Below are positions 51,489 through 59,822 of a stretch of DNA of 64,000 bases, one piece after another (the first letter of the stretch is position 1; each line of letters begins with the position of its first letter). The stretch lies in assembly GCF_014202695.1 (NCBI RefSeq), contig NZ_JACHHH010000009.1, forward strand, positions 62,001 to 126,000. Reading direction: 5' to 3'. Both the position numbers and the translations under genes were made by a program. Source of the DNA: Oribacterium sinus (GTDB taxonomy: Bacteria; Bacillota; Clostridia; Lachnospirales; Lachnospiraceae). The notes under the pieces were generated by a model that was not told the origin of the DNA, ran no database searches, and saw only the letters and a program-made list of their open reading frames with translations.

Positions 51489-52685
51489 ATGAAAACAATT
51501 ACAAGAGCAAAGTATCTAGACAGAATCATTGAACTGAATGGTACTCCTGACATCAAGATCATCACGGGCATTCGTCGATCCGGTAAGTCTAATCTGATGC
51601 AGGCGTATATTGAATATCTGAAAAGCCATTTTGAAAACATCAATATTATCTTCATTGACTTCATGGATTTGGCGTATGAGGAAATTAAGGAATACCATGC
51701 CTTACACGCCTATGTGGAAGAACATTATCAGGAAGGTAAAACGAACTATCTGTTTGTAGACGAGGTGCAGATGTGCCCCAAGTTTGAGTTGGCAATTAAT
51801 AGCCTGTACTCTAAGGGAAAATACGACATCTATGTAACAGGCTCCAATGCTTTCCTGTTGAGTGCGGATCTGGCAACTCTGTTTACCGGACGCTATATTG
51901 AAATTCATGTGTTTCCTTTCAGCTTCCGGGAATATTGCCAATATTATGATGATGTTAGTGATAAAGATAAGCTCTTTGATGATTACGCTATCAGGGGCGG
52001 TTTAGCAGGTTCTTACGCTTACAGAACCGAAAAAGACAGAACAAACTATATCAAAGAGGTCTACGAAACGATTGTTACAAGGGATTTGGTGCAGAAATAT
52101 GCGCTCCCGGACACTTTGGTTTTACAGCGTCTGAGCGAGTTCCTTATGGATAATATCAGCAACCTGACTTCCCCTAATAAGATTAGTCAGCTGCTGACAG
52201 CAAATGAGACTCCGACCAATCATGTAACCGTCGGCAAGTACATTAAGTATTTGTGCAGTGCTTTTGTATTTTATGATATTAAAAGATACGACATCCGAGG
52301 CAAGAAATACCTTGAAAGTTCTGAAAAGTTCTATTTGTGTGACAGCGGTATTCGATATGCAATACTGGGAAGCAGAAATATGGATTACGGCAGAGTATAT
52401 GAAAACATCGTTTGCATCGAACTTCTTCGCCGTGGATACGATGTCTATGTCGGCAAGCTCTATCAAAAGGAGGTCGACTTTGTTGCTCAGAGAGGCAGCG
52501 AGAAGATTTATATTCAGGTCAGCGACAACATTTCCGGGCAGGAAACATTTGAGAGAGAATGCGCTCCTCTGCTTCAGATCCGAGATGCTTATCCGAAAAT
52601 GATTATTGCCAGAACCAAACATCCAAAATATAGTTATGAAGGAATCGAAATTCATGATATAGCCGATTGGTTGCGACAAGAATAA
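51489..52685 (+). CDS. AAA ATPase with DUF4143 C-terminal domain
   Basis: A 398-residue protein. Walker A is G-I-R-R-S-G-K-S (about 27-34), Walker B 'YLFVDEVQM' (about 88-96), sensor 'YVTGSNAFLLS'. The DUF4143 part in the C-terminal third has 'FYLCDSGIRYAILG', 'YENIVCIELLRRGYDVYVGK' and 'EVDFVAQRG', a PD-(D/E)XK-like fold. These proteins are common in accessory regions; function is unproven. The ATG 51489 matches where family members start; ribosome site is weak. It lies inside the tRNA-Arg island. Confidence 0.88.
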   Translation: MKTITRAKYLDRIIELNGTPDIKIITGIRRSGKSNLMQAYIEYLKSHFENINIIFIDFMDLAYEEIKEYHALHAYVEEHYQEGKTNYLFVDEVQMCPKFELAINSLYSKGKYDIYVTGSNAFLLSADLATLFTGRYIEIHVFPFSFREYCQYYDDVSDKDKLFDDYAIRGGLAGSYAYRTEKDRTNYIKEVYETIVTRDLVQKYALPDTLVLQRLSEFLMDNISNLTSPNKISQLLTANETPTNHVTVGKYIKYLCSAFVFYDIKRYDIRGKKYLESSEKFYLCDSGIRYAILGSRNMDYGRVYENIVCIELLRRGYDVYVGKLYQKEVDFVAQRGSEKIYIQVSDNISGQETFERECAPLLQIRDAYPKMIIARTKHPKYSYEGIEIHDIADWLRQE

Positions 52686-52765
52686 ACAAGGCGAAATATC
52701 TCCGTCATTCTCTTTTGAAATGATGGAGATATTTTTATTTTCTGAGCGAATTAACAATTCTAAAA

Positions 52766-52823
52766 CAATTCCTTTACTAAAAGAATTGAATTTCGTTAAA
52801 AAAAGTGCATAATATTTTTAACG
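52766..52823 (+). promoter_or_regulatory. Promoter with two inverted repeats in front of the AbiEi-type antitoxin
   Basis: TTGAAT (52786-52791), 16 nt, CATAAT (52808-52813). CGTTAAAAA (52794-52802) pairs with TTTTTAACG (52815-52823), flanking the -10, and CAATTC/GAATTG (52766-52789) flanks the upstream side of the -35. AbiEi antitoxins repress their own promoters by binding inverted repeats, so these are likely its operators. Confidence 0.6.
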
Positions 52824-52833
52824 AGGTAATTTT

Positions 52834-53448
52834 ATGGAAAGACCAAATATATTAGGAAAAACACGTGATACCATAACGAAATTTAAACCAGGCTCGGTAT
52901 TTTCAGCGAGTGACTTTTCTGATATTTCAGATAGTGCAAAAATAGGAGTCACGTTATCGAGACTGGAGAAAGAAGGCTTAATAAAAAAAATATTACATGG
53001 CATTTATGTATATCCAGAATACAATTCTTTTCTTGGGGAATGTATCGAACCGGATCCTAACGATGTTGCACACGCTATAGCAAGAAAATTTGGTTGGACG
53101 ATTGTTCCTTATGGCGACACTGCTCTTAACATATTGGGGTTGTCTACGCAAGTACTCTCTGTTTGGATTTATGTATGTGATGGTGCTTATAAAAAATATA
53201 CCTATAAAAAGATAATGTTGGAATTCAAAAAGACAACGAATAAGGAAATTTCAAAATTATCTTATAAAACGGCACTAGTAATCCAAGCAATAAAGGCTAT
53301 TGGCAAGGATGGAATTACTGAGAGTGTAATAAAGCAGATTAGAGAGAAATTTTCTACGGAAGAGAAAATATCAATGCTTGAAGAAGCAAAATTTGCCACG
53401 TCGTGGGTGTACGTAGTAATAAAACAAATATGTGAGGATATGCAATGA
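52834..53448 (+). CDS. AbiEi/DUF6088-type antitoxin, orphan
   Basis: A 204-residue protein with an N-terminal winged helix ('FSASDFSDISDSAKIGVTLSRLEKEGLIKKILHGIYVYP') and the AbiEi/DUF6088 C-terminal domain ('VAHAIARKFGWTIVPYGDTALNILGLSTQ'). In type IV toxin-antitoxin systems this protein represses the operon and opposes the AbiEii nucleotidyltransferase toxin, giving abortive infection. Its stop overlaps the start of an AbiEii-like frame (ATGA), but that frame ends after 19 codons, so the toxin is lost. Confidence 0.88.
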   Translation: MERPNILGKTRDTITKFKPGSVFSASDFSDISDSAKIGVTLSRLEKEGLIKKILHGIYVYPEYNSFLGECIEPDPNDVAHAIARKFGWTIVPYGDTALNILGLSTQVLSVWIYVCDGAYKKYTYKKIMLEFKKTTNKEISKLSYKTALVIQAIKAIGKDGITESVIKQIREKFSTEEKISMLEEAKFATSWVYVVIKQICEDMQ

Positions 53449-53504
53449 GACAGATTGCAAAATTGAATTATAAAGATAGAGAGGCTTTATTTACCTTATC
53501 TTAG
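53445..53504 (+). pseudogene. AbiEii toxin stub (19 codons)
   Basis: Begins M-R-Q-I-A-K-L-N-Y-K-D-R-E-A-L-F-T, the usual first residues of AbiEii-type toxins (M-x-x-I-A-x-L-x-x-x-D-R-E-x-L-F), overlapping the antitoxin stop by 4 bp. It then hits a TAG at 53502 and no toxin sequence follows; about 100 bp later the second att-like repeat begins, so the right junction removed the rest. Confidence 0.7.
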
Positions 53505-53603
53505 TTTGACAAAGACAAACAGTGAAGTGGCTTAAACACTTGATAAAGTTTATCTATTTTTGACACAACTGAATAATTGCTGACTGATATGGGACGAACT
53601 CCC

Positions 53604-53774
53604 AAGCACTAGTTGTGAGTTCGATTCCCGCAGGGATCATTCGTTCTTGCAGCAATGATTAGAGAGATTCGTTGCTGCAATTTTTTTAAATATGGACTAG
53701 GGATGCTTACAATATTTTGAAAGAAGGCGTAACGTGCAGCACAAGAATATAAAAAAAGAATGCGAAGAGCTATG
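53604..53774 (+). repeat. Direct repeat 2 (att-like), tRNA-Arg 3' remnant
   Basis: 53604-53685 repeats the tRNA-Arg 3' half and terminator (three mismatches in 82 bp); 53752-53774 repeats the block before the DUF1722 gene. The acceptor end reads AGGGATCA, so it no longer matches the intact tRNA 5' strand. Confidence 0.8.
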
Positions 53775-54138
53775 GGCAAAAAATAAATATTATGTGCTGA
53801 GCAAATCCCATAAGGCATATCTGGATATCCGAGAGTATTTGAAAGAAAAGGAAGTGGATATTGCATATCTACAGCGAAAAATACAAAGCATAAAGGATAT
53901 AGAAGAGAGTAAAAAAGATTTTCATAATGCTATTCTTCATGTATGGGGATATTTTAAAAAAGAAGCAAGTGAAACGGAAAAACAAGGATTATTTGAGATA
54001 TTAGAAGAATATATGAAAGGGGAAAATAGTCAGGAAGCTGTGATTCAATATCTTAACGCTTTACTAAGGAAATATCCCAATCAATATTTAGAGGAATCTA
54101 CTTTCTTAGCAGGAGAAAATTATGAGACTATGGCATGA
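53734..54138 (+). CDS. DUF1722-family protein
   Basis: A 134-residue protein starting with GTG (AAGG upstream). It matches DUF1722 (YbgA-like): 'LWAKNKYYVLSKSHKAYLDI', 'FHNAILHVWGYFKKEASETEKQ' and 'LNALLRKYPNQYLEESTFL' including the P-x-x-Y-L-x-x-x-x-F motif. DUF1722 proteins are linked to photolyase/UV-repair genes and their function is unclear. It overlaps the following gene by 17 bp, so they are translated together. Confidence 0.85.
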   Translation: MQHKNIKKECEELWAKNKYYVLSKSHKAYLDIREYLKEKEVDIAYLQRKIQSIKDIEESKKDFHNAILHVWGYFKKEASETEKQGLFEILEEYMKGENSQEAVIQYLNALLRKYPNQYLEESTFLAGENYETMA

Positions 54139-54490
54139 ACAACTGATTCCCATATTGCCGAAAAATCAGCTTCTTGGACAACATAGAGAATGCTGTGCCC
54201 TTAGAGGAAATGGGTGGAATAAGAAGCATAAAACAGTAGATTATGCATTTTCCTATTCTCCGTATCACCTATTTATCTTTCATTCTTTAGTTATGGATGA
54301 AATGGAAAAAAGAGGGTATAAGGTTTCTGAAGGGTGGAGAGATAAGAATTATAGAGGAAAGACAGCAGAAAAATACAATAATCTTGAAGAAAAAATGATA
54401 GAAAGTCCTATCTACAAAGAGCATAATGGGGAATATTTGATGGAGTGTATAGAAAACCTGCGAAATAAGGGTATAAAAATAGAACTATAA
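54122..54490 (+). CDS. TIGR02328-type pyrimidine-dimer DNA glycosylase-like protein
   Basis: A 122-residue protein beginning M-R-L-W-H-E-Q-L-I-P-I-L-P-K-N-Q-L-L-G-Q-H, the hallmark of this T4-endonuclease-V-related family (TIGR02328), which also has 'ECCALRGNGW'. T4 endonuclease V cleaves at pyrimidine dimers; activity of this bacterial branch is unproven. The N-terminal nucleophile position (Thr2 in T4 enzyme) is Arg here, so catalysis may differ. Overlap with the DUF1722 gene suggests a joint function in DNA repair. Confidence 0.8.
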   Translation: MRLWHEQLIPILPKNQLLGQHRECCALRGNGWNKKHKTVDYAFSYSPYHLFIFHSLVMDEMEKRGYKVSEGWRDKNYRGKTAEKYNNLEEKMIESPIYKEHNGEYLMECIENLRNKGIKIEL

Positions 54491-54604
54491 ATGTTTTAAT
54501 GGTTTATATTACTAAAGCTTATTGCTCTCAAAAGGAGAGATAAGCTAATGATTCTTGAAGCATCTTTTTATTCAGACACAAACCACTGTTAAAGGAGGAT
54601 TACT

Positions 54605-55060
54605 ATGTTAGAAATTGGAACAAAGGCACCGGATTTTACATTGCCGGATCAGAACGGAAATATGCACTCTCTGTCAGAGTACAGAGGAAAGAAAGTTATT
54701 TTATATTTTTACCCAAAGGACAATACCGCTGGTTGCACGAAGCAGGCTTGCGGCTTTGCAGAACGATATCCCCAGTTTACGGAAAAAGGTGCCGTGGTTT
54801 TGGGCATTAGTAAGGATAGCGTAGCATCTCATAAGAAGTTTGAAGAGAAATACGGCCTGCCCTTTACTATTCTTTCCGATCCGGAGCTTGTGGCAATTCA
54901 AGCCTATGATGTTTGGCAGGAGAAAAAGAACTACGGTAAGACCTATATGGGTGTGGTTCGTACTACTTATTTGATTGATGAAAATGGAAAGATTGTAAAG
55001 GCATTTGACAAGGTAAAGGCGGCGGATAACCCGGAGCAGATGCTGGGAGAATTGGGATAA
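54605..55060 (+). CDS. bcp: Peroxiredoxin, Bcp/PrxQ type
   Basis: A 151-residue thiol peroxidase. Peroxidatic C44 and likely resolving C49 sit in D-N-T-A-G-C-T-K-Q-A-C-G-F; 'APDFTLPDQNG' at the start and 'VRTTYLIDENGKI' near the end are standard. It reduces hydrogen peroxide and alkyl hydroperoxides with thioredoxin. AAGGAGG lies before the ATG. It is a single gene; no clear promoter operator is visible. Confidence 0.95.
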   Translation: MLEIGTKAPDFTLPDQNGNMHSLSEYRGKKVILYFYPKDNTAGCTKQACGFAERYPQFTEKGAVVLGISKDSVASHKKFEEKYGLPFTILSDPELVAIQAYDVWQEKKNYGKTYMGVVRTTYLIDENGKIVKAFDKVKAADNPEQMLGELG

Positions 55061-55535
55061 TAGTTTTATGTTTAAGTCATTATAAAGATGCATCGCAGCC
55101 TCGACATCATCCTTTCACTACCATGGATGGTAAATAATTTAATGTAAGATACATTACTCTATATATGTTTAATCAACAATAAAAGTAGAAGTTGTAGACA
55201 TGTTGAAAAGGGACTTAAACTATTTCAAGATTCGAGCTATCTACGAACTAGCTATGTTGTTACAGAATAATCTGTAATCCACATTTCTAGACGATAGAGA
55301 TCACGGTGGACATTAGTGAGTTAATCTCCCCCATATTAGTGTGGATAAAGTTATGGAAGTAGTATTCTGGAATTATTTCAAGATCTTCCATAAACAAAAG
55401 AACAAGTTTAAGGTAGCCTTTGCTTTAGGTTACTTCTAGATAAACTTCATTACATATCAGTTAATTATTTTATTGAAACAGGATTAGCTTTTTTAATCAT
55501 TGAGGTTATTTGATAAACAGTGAGGAGAAAAATTA
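55061..55535. other. 475-bp intergenic stretch with nothing recognised
   Basis: A/T-rich with short non-coding frames on both strands; no tRNA, clear terminator or repeat found. It separates bcp from the FRG gene and may be remnant DNA. Confidence 0.4.
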
Positions 55536-56399
55536 ATGAAAACGTATAAAGTAAAAAAATGGAGAGAATTCTTAAATGTAATAAGAGAAACGAGGCAACG
55601 ATTTGGGGAAAACTGTTGGTTTAGAGGTCATTCAAATGTTGATTATATGTTATTACCAGGGGCATATAGAGTACTATATGTAGTAGAAGATCAATTTGGA
55701 CGACCGTTAGATCCAGTAATTGTGAAAAACTATAATAATAGGGGAGATAAAGTATATCTTCCCCATTGGATGTATCTTACTCATTTCATAGATGAATTAA
55801 AAAAAGAACATATTAAATATCCTTCCAAAATAGTTGATCAATTGTGTATGGCTCAGCATTATGGTTTAAAAACCTCATTATTAGATTGGTCTACAGACTT
55901 GTCCATAGGCTTGTTTTTTGCTTGTGATAAGCGTATTAAGGGAACTGAAGCAGCAATCTATATTTTAAATCCACGACAATATAATGATGATATGAATGCT
56001 AAAGATAAAATTTTTAGTAGTAAAGAACTTGAAAAAGATATTGGCAGTTTCCTATTTCCAATTGCTTTTACAGGACCAAGAAAAGATAAGAGGATGTGTA
56101 GGCAATCTGGTAATTTTACAATGCATAATGCTATGATTTGGCCTTTGGACTACAATGATTATAATGATTCGATTATAAAAATCGAAATAGATGGATTATT
56201 AATGGATGAAATTGAAAAGACATTAACTGATTTTGGAATTACTCATGATTCTATATATGTACAAAGGGATATTAAGGATAATATATCCAAGATAGTAGAA
56301 GCAATAAATTGCAATGATTTGAACATGTTTATAAAAAAAAGGAAAAAGCTATTTGCTAAGACTCCTCTTCAAGAAAGAGGCATATGCCATAGCGTTTGA
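55536..56399 (+). CDS. FRG-domain protein
   Basis: A 287-residue protein with the FRG domain: the name-giving 'WFRGHSNVDYMLLPGAYR' (about residues 28-45) and 'MAQHYGLKTSLLDWSTDLSIGLFFACD' in the middle, with the conserved H-Y-G-L-x-T-x-L-L-D. FRG domains occur in phage-defence and toxin-like contexts; biochemistry is not settled. A GGAG-rich site (AGTGAGGAG) precedes the ATG. It looks more A/T-rich than flanking core genes and lies in an accessory region, consistent with transfer. Confidence 0.85.
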   Translation: MKTYKVKKWREFLNVIRETRQRFGENCWFRGHSNVDYMLLPGAYRVLYVVEDQFGRPLDPVIVKNYNNRGDKVYLPHWMYLTHFIDELKKEHIKYPSKIVDQLCMAQHYGLKTSLLDWSTDLSIGLFFACDKRIKGTEAAIYILNPRQYNDDMNAKDKIFSSKELEKDIGSFLFPIAFTGPRKDKRMCRQSGNFTMHNAMIWPLDYNDYNDSIIKIEIDGLLMDEIEKTLTDFGITHDSIYVQRDIKDNISKIVEAINCNDLNMFIKKRKKLFAKTPLQERGICHSV

Positions 56400-57039
56400 G
56401 TTATTTAGTAATAATGTTATTGTTGCAAAAAGAGGAACATCATTGTTGGAATTTATAAATATTTCTAGAAAACTGATATGTAACCACATTCTGTCAAGTG
56501 TAAATTATAGAAGATTGCATAAAATTATATTTAATGATTCTGAAGAGATATAGAAGAGAGCTCTGGAGTATCAGCTCCTGGCTTTGACTATTCCTGATAT
56601 ACGTGGATTGGTTACCCACCGTAACAACGGGATGATGATGTCAAGGCTACAAAGCACCGCTTTAGCGGCGCAATGTTGCACCCATAGCATTAGGCAATAT
56701 AATCGTCATTATGTCCTAGATAAAGCAGGCAAGTTCTCTCGCTATTGCTGTTTTGACTACTTTGTGTTTCTTATATATACCAAGAACCATATTGTAATAC
56801 CTGCGTCTTAGAAGCTCGTTTGCTTTATCTGCATAAGTTATGACTTCCGGTGTGTTTCTGGACTGTCGTGATTTCAATTCTTTCGATTTGAATCCAATCA
56901 GTATCCTCGCATAGCATTAAGATGCTTCTGTAAGCAGAATATGTAAAGCCATTTGAAAACATTACCAATTTATGTATACTCATATAAACAAAAACTAATT
57001 TAAGGTTTATATTAGTATACATTAAATGGGGTGCATTAG
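56400..57039. other. 640-bp region of decayed sequence
   Basis: Contains the transposase C-terminal remnant described at 56665-56960 and small frames without ribosome sites. A short hairpin of C-C-G-C-T-T-T-A-G-C-G-G type lies near 56660. No intact gene. Confidence 0.45.
56665..56960 (-). pseudogene. IS110-like transposase C-terminal remnant
   Basis: Reading the minus strand, one frame gives 'CYARILIGFKSKELKSRQSR', 'PEVITYADKANELLRRRYY', then 'VKTAIARELACFI', a TAG at 56718-56716 where related sequences have Trp, and 'DIMT'. It resembles the extreme C-terminus of IS110-type transposases in Lachnospiraceae. An upstream stop and the missing N-terminal part show it is dead. The family call is from memory of pattern only. 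Confidence 0.45.
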
Positions 57040-57360
57040 ATGAAGAGAGCAGCATATAACATACTTCCGGGTACAGAAGAAATATTAAAAACCATGGGTG
57101 AGCAGATTAAGCTTGCCAGACTCAGACGAAGCCTATCTTCGGAGCTGACCGCAGAACGTGCCGGAATCAGCCGAGCATCTTTGTGGAAGGTTGAAAAAGG
57201 CGACCCATCCGTAGCAATGGGAATCTATGCGGCAGTTTTGCATGCTCTAAACAATCTTGATAAAGATCTTCTACTACTTGCAAAGGATGATGCGCTTGGT
57301 AGGCAAATTCAAGATTTGAATCTGATAACAAGAAAGCGTGCACCAAGGAGGAATAAATAG
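57040..57360 (+). CDS. XRE/HipB-like antitoxin, orphan
   Basis: A 106-residue protein with an XRE helix-turn-helix ('LGEQIKLARLRRSLSSELTAERAGISRASLWKVEKGDPSVAMGIYAAVLHAL' region). The pattern matches antitoxins that normally precede a HipA-family kinase toxin. Nothing like HipA follows: the next gene is convergent. It probably survives as an orphan regulator. The start ATG has a GGGG-like site only. Confidence 0.8.
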   Translation: MKRAAYNILPGTEEILKTMGEQIKLARLRRSLSSELTAERAGISRASLWKVEKGDPSVAMGIYAAVLHALNNLDKDLLLLAKDDALGRQIQDLNLITRKRAPRRNK

Positions 57361-57437
57361 TGGTGTACAGCCCGGGTAGAATTTGGTTAACTATGGAAAT
57401 GGATTGTCCCTTCGCTTTCTTTAAGAAATCTTCATGC

Positions 57438-58139
57438 CTACCAGTTGCAAGTTTCCACATGTTTTTTGCTATGTTTTTTGACTATGATTTCTGAAATTTC
57501 CGTATTATCGGCATTTGTCTTAATAAGAATCCAATCATCAAAATACTTGTAGATATAGGGATATCTCTCAAATAGTGTGTAGGTTGAGGCTAGTCCGTCT
57601 TCGCTGATTTCCCCCAGGATTGTTTCTGCATCATAGCCTTTATTTTTCAGAAAGTCTGCAAATGCAGAATCATATTTTTGATAATCTTGTAATATAAAGC
57701 TGTCCACCTTAGCCTCGACTTCGTCTCGAAAATCAAATTCATAATCATCTTCATCAAGCCTGTTTTTTATTAGTTCTAAGGGCATTTTGATTCTGAAAGG
57801 ACCGGGGATAACATAGTACCACCTATGGTCTATATCATAAAAATAGCCATAATCGACAAAATCCAATTCACTGAATATTTCCCTTTCCGTATTGCCTTCG
57901 GAAAAGGGCTCTCCGGTAGGGGAATGGGTATCAAACCATCCATATCCGCCATTTTCACTACCTATCTGTCCAATTAAAGCGGTTTCTCCCAGTGAGAAAA
58001 GATATTCTACGTCCTTTGGGGATTTGTACCACCATAGCAGTCTGTTCCCGACATTTTTAAAATATCCTCCGTTTCCGCTCCATCCATATTGCACGTGTCC
58101 ATTTTTAAGTCTTCTAGCAATAATACTGGTATCTCCCAT
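57438..58139 (-). CDS. Conserved protein of unknown function
   Basis: A 233-residue acidic, soluble protein rich in aromatic residues, starting M-G-D-T-S-I-I-A-R-R-L-K-N-G-H-V-Q-Y-G-W-S-G-N-G-G in short form, followed by 'GSENGGYGWFDTH' and 'VIPGPFRIKMPLELI'. No signal peptide or membrane segment. The G-W-S-G-N-G-G-Y start looks conserved-family-like, but I do not recognise the family. A GGAGG-like site (AAAGGAGGAAG) precedes the ATG. It converges on the HipB-like gene and follows the AlbA-type gene in the same direction. Confidence 0.7.
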   Translation of the reverse strand: MGDTSIIARRLKNGHVQYGWSGNGGYFKNVGNRLLWWYKSPKDVEYLFSLGETALIGQIGSENGGYGWFDTHSPTGEPFSEGNTEREIFSELDFVDYGYFYDIDHRWYYVIPGPFRIKMPLELIKNRLDEDDYEFDFRDEVEAKVDSFILQDYQKYDSAFADFLKNKGYDAETILGEISEDGLASTYTLFERYPYIYKYFDDWILIKTNADNTEISEIIVKKHSKKHVETCNW

Positions 58140-58199
58140 TGCTTCTTCCTCCTTTCAAACGTATTGGTAAAATTACTGAATGTATCGCAAAATATTACA

Positions 58200-59543
58200 T
58201 TACTGTACTGCTCTGTAGCGTGTGGTAAGACTACCCCCCAGTTTTATAATCTGCCCCCGATCCACCATGGTTTTTAGAATGCGGCCTGCAGTAGACTGGC
58301 TGACTTCCAATAGTTCTTGCACTTCCTTTCTGGTGATATCTTTTTGCCTGGAAAGGACTTGCAGGATTTGCTCTTCAGCGGAGGGCAGGGTAGAAGAGGA
58401 TGCGACAGAATAAGGAGTTACAGAATAGATGACACTATCCTCTTTTACGATTTGTCCTGCATTGGTATTGGGAAGGACGATTTTAAAGGCATTGTTGCTA
58501 CAGATGATGGAGGGCTGTTTCCATTTTCCAAAGTAGCTATCCATGATTTTTTTAATGCCGGTTCCATAGGCTTCTATTAATTGCAAACGATAGAAAATAT
58601 TGGCAAGATGGGGATTTCGGCAAACGGAAATCCCTAACTTGATATCCGCAAGTTCCAATCCTGTGGGTAGACCGCCAAGAGTGACAAACTCCATATGATC
58701 CGGATAAATACTGATCAGGGTAGCGGCATGGAAGGCGTAGTCCCTATGTACCAAAGAATTGAGCAGTACCTCCCGGACAGCCACTTCCGGATAATCCCGA
58801 TTGTCAATCCGTAGCAATTTATCAAAGCTTGCATGCACTTGGTTGTGAAGGTCGATATAGTCGTATACATCATGAAGCTGTTGCATAAGGGAACCGGAAA
58901 ACTCTCTTCGGTCTTTAAAGATATTTTGTGTATTTCCCTCGAAAACGGCTACCTTAATAGAATAGGGGCATTGATCGGATAGTAGCAATCCAAGATTTGT
59001 GTAGAGCTTATCAACAGATTGTAAGTGAAGGCTTTGCATTTGTGCCTGTGCGAAAGGAATCTTACGAGTTTTAAATTCTTGCTTTAGCGCATCGAAACTT
59101 AAGGCTTGATTTATGGAACGCATCTCTTCAAAACTGTCACCGTCCGATTCTTTAATCATTTGTCGGATGGCTGTATCACTGGCGGGGACAGAAGAATACC
59201 CTTGTCTTACATAGACTCCTTCAGGACGAAGGCCTTTTTTGGATAAATAGTATGGGCGATTGATTCCCCTTTGGATATGAATGGCAATGATGGATTTTCC
59301 CTCGTATTCCAGCGCTTCATAATGAATAAACATGGTGATGTCCGGTTTAATACTGTCCCGTACCATGTTGGAAATTTGTAGAGTAGAGGCGTCTATGTCC
59401 TCTAATCCCAAGATTTCACCGTGATCAGAAACACCCACATAGACGGTGCCTCCATTACAGTTGGCAAAAGCAAGAATTTCTTTCTTGATATCCTCCTGCA
59501 CGATTGATTTTAGCTCAACTTTTTCCGTTTCTTGAAAAGTCAT
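58200..59543 (-). CDS. AlbA/Schlafen-type ATP-binding transcriptional regulator-like protein
   Basis: A 447-residue protein: N-terminal AlbA_2 (Schlafen-type) domain ('ETEKVELKSIVQEDIKKEILAFANCNGGTVYVGVSDHG'), a GHKL-like ATPase part ('VREVLLNSLVHRDYAF', 'GLPTGLELADI', 'GTGIKKIM'), and a C-terminal winged helix ('ITRKEVQELLEVSQSTAGRILKTM'). Family members are predicted regulators or nucleic-acid-processing proteins, often in defence or mobile regions. The upstream DNA has four 9-bp iterons. A fragment of a related gene lies at 50309-50857. Confidence 0.88.
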   Translation of the reverse strand: MTFQETEKVELKSIVQEDIKKEILAFANCNGGTVYVGVSDHGEILGLEDIDASTLQISNMVRDSIKPDITMFIHYEALEYEGKSIIAIHIQRGINRPYYLSKKGLRPEGVYVRQGYSSVPASDTAIRQMIKESDGDSFEEMRSINQALSFDALKQEFKTRKIPFAQAQMQSLHLQSVDKLYTNLGLLLSDQCPYSIKVAVFEGNTQNIFKDRREFSGSLMQQLHDVYDYIDLHNQVHASFDKLLRIDNRDYPEVAVREVLLNSLVHRDYAFHAATLISIYPDHMEFVTLGGLPTGLELADIKLGISVCRNPHLANIFYRLQLIEAYGTGIKKIMDSYFGKWKQPSIICSNNAFKIVLPNTNAGQIVKEDSVIYSVTPYSVASSSTLPSAEEQILQVLSRQKDITRKEVQELLEVSQSTAGRILKTMVDRGQIIKLGGSLTTRYRAVQ

Positions 59544-59637
59544 TTTCTCACCTTCCGAATTTCTTTAGAGTTTCTAATATTCTTGTCCAGTTGCTCCATT
59601 TTTATTGACTTCCAAACATTTCAAGAATGCCAATTCT

Positions 59638-59673
59638 TTCTAACCATTCTAATCATTCTAATCATTCTTGTCA
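59638..59673. repeat. Four 9-bp iterons upstream of the AlbA-type gene
   Basis: TTCTAACCA, TTCTAATCA, TTCTAATCA and TTCTTGTCA in direct tandem (59638-59673), about 95 bp before the divergent AlbA-type gene; AGAAT..ATTCT inverted half-sites lie just to the left. Helically phased only at 9 bp, they may be an operator for a cooperative binder. Confidence 0.7.
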
Positions 59674-59743
59674 ATGAAATGAGGAGAACTGCTTAAAGCG
59701 GTGTAGGACGGTATGTGAGTATTTCAAAGTAAGAAAAAAACAG

Positions 59744-59798
59744 TTGACAAAGGAAAAAAACAGCTATAAAGTAAATGTATCAGATACAAATACATTTA
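59744..59798 (+). promoter_or_regulatory. Promoter and Rrf2-type operator
   Basis: TTGACA (59744-59749), 15 nt, TATAAA (59765-59770), or a shifted -10 at 17 nt. Right downstream, TAAATGTAT (59772-59780) pairs perfectly with ATACATTTA (59790-59798), and inside it TGTATC-A-GATACA (59776-59788) is a second palindrome. Overlap with the transcription start suits repression by the Rrf2 protein encoded downstream. Confidence 0.7.
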
Positions 59799-59822
59799 AA
59801 ATAGGGTATAGAGGAGTAGGAA

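Larger units (their letters stand above)
51141..53603. mobile_element. Small island inserted at tRNA-Arg, no integrase left
   Basis: The 2.5-kb segment between the two repeat copies holds a protein remnant, a DUF4143 ATPase, an AbiEi-type antitoxin and a toxin stub. No recombinase is inside, so it is either a deletion derivative of a larger island or a passenger moved by another element. The copy-2 tRNA fragment lacks a matching acceptor 5' strand, so it is only a 3' remnant. Confidence 0.6.

Noticed and set aside
53585-53645. Second complete tRNA-Arg gene
   Set aside because: The 5' acceptor strand, D arm and anticodon part do not fold; only the 3' half is duplicated.
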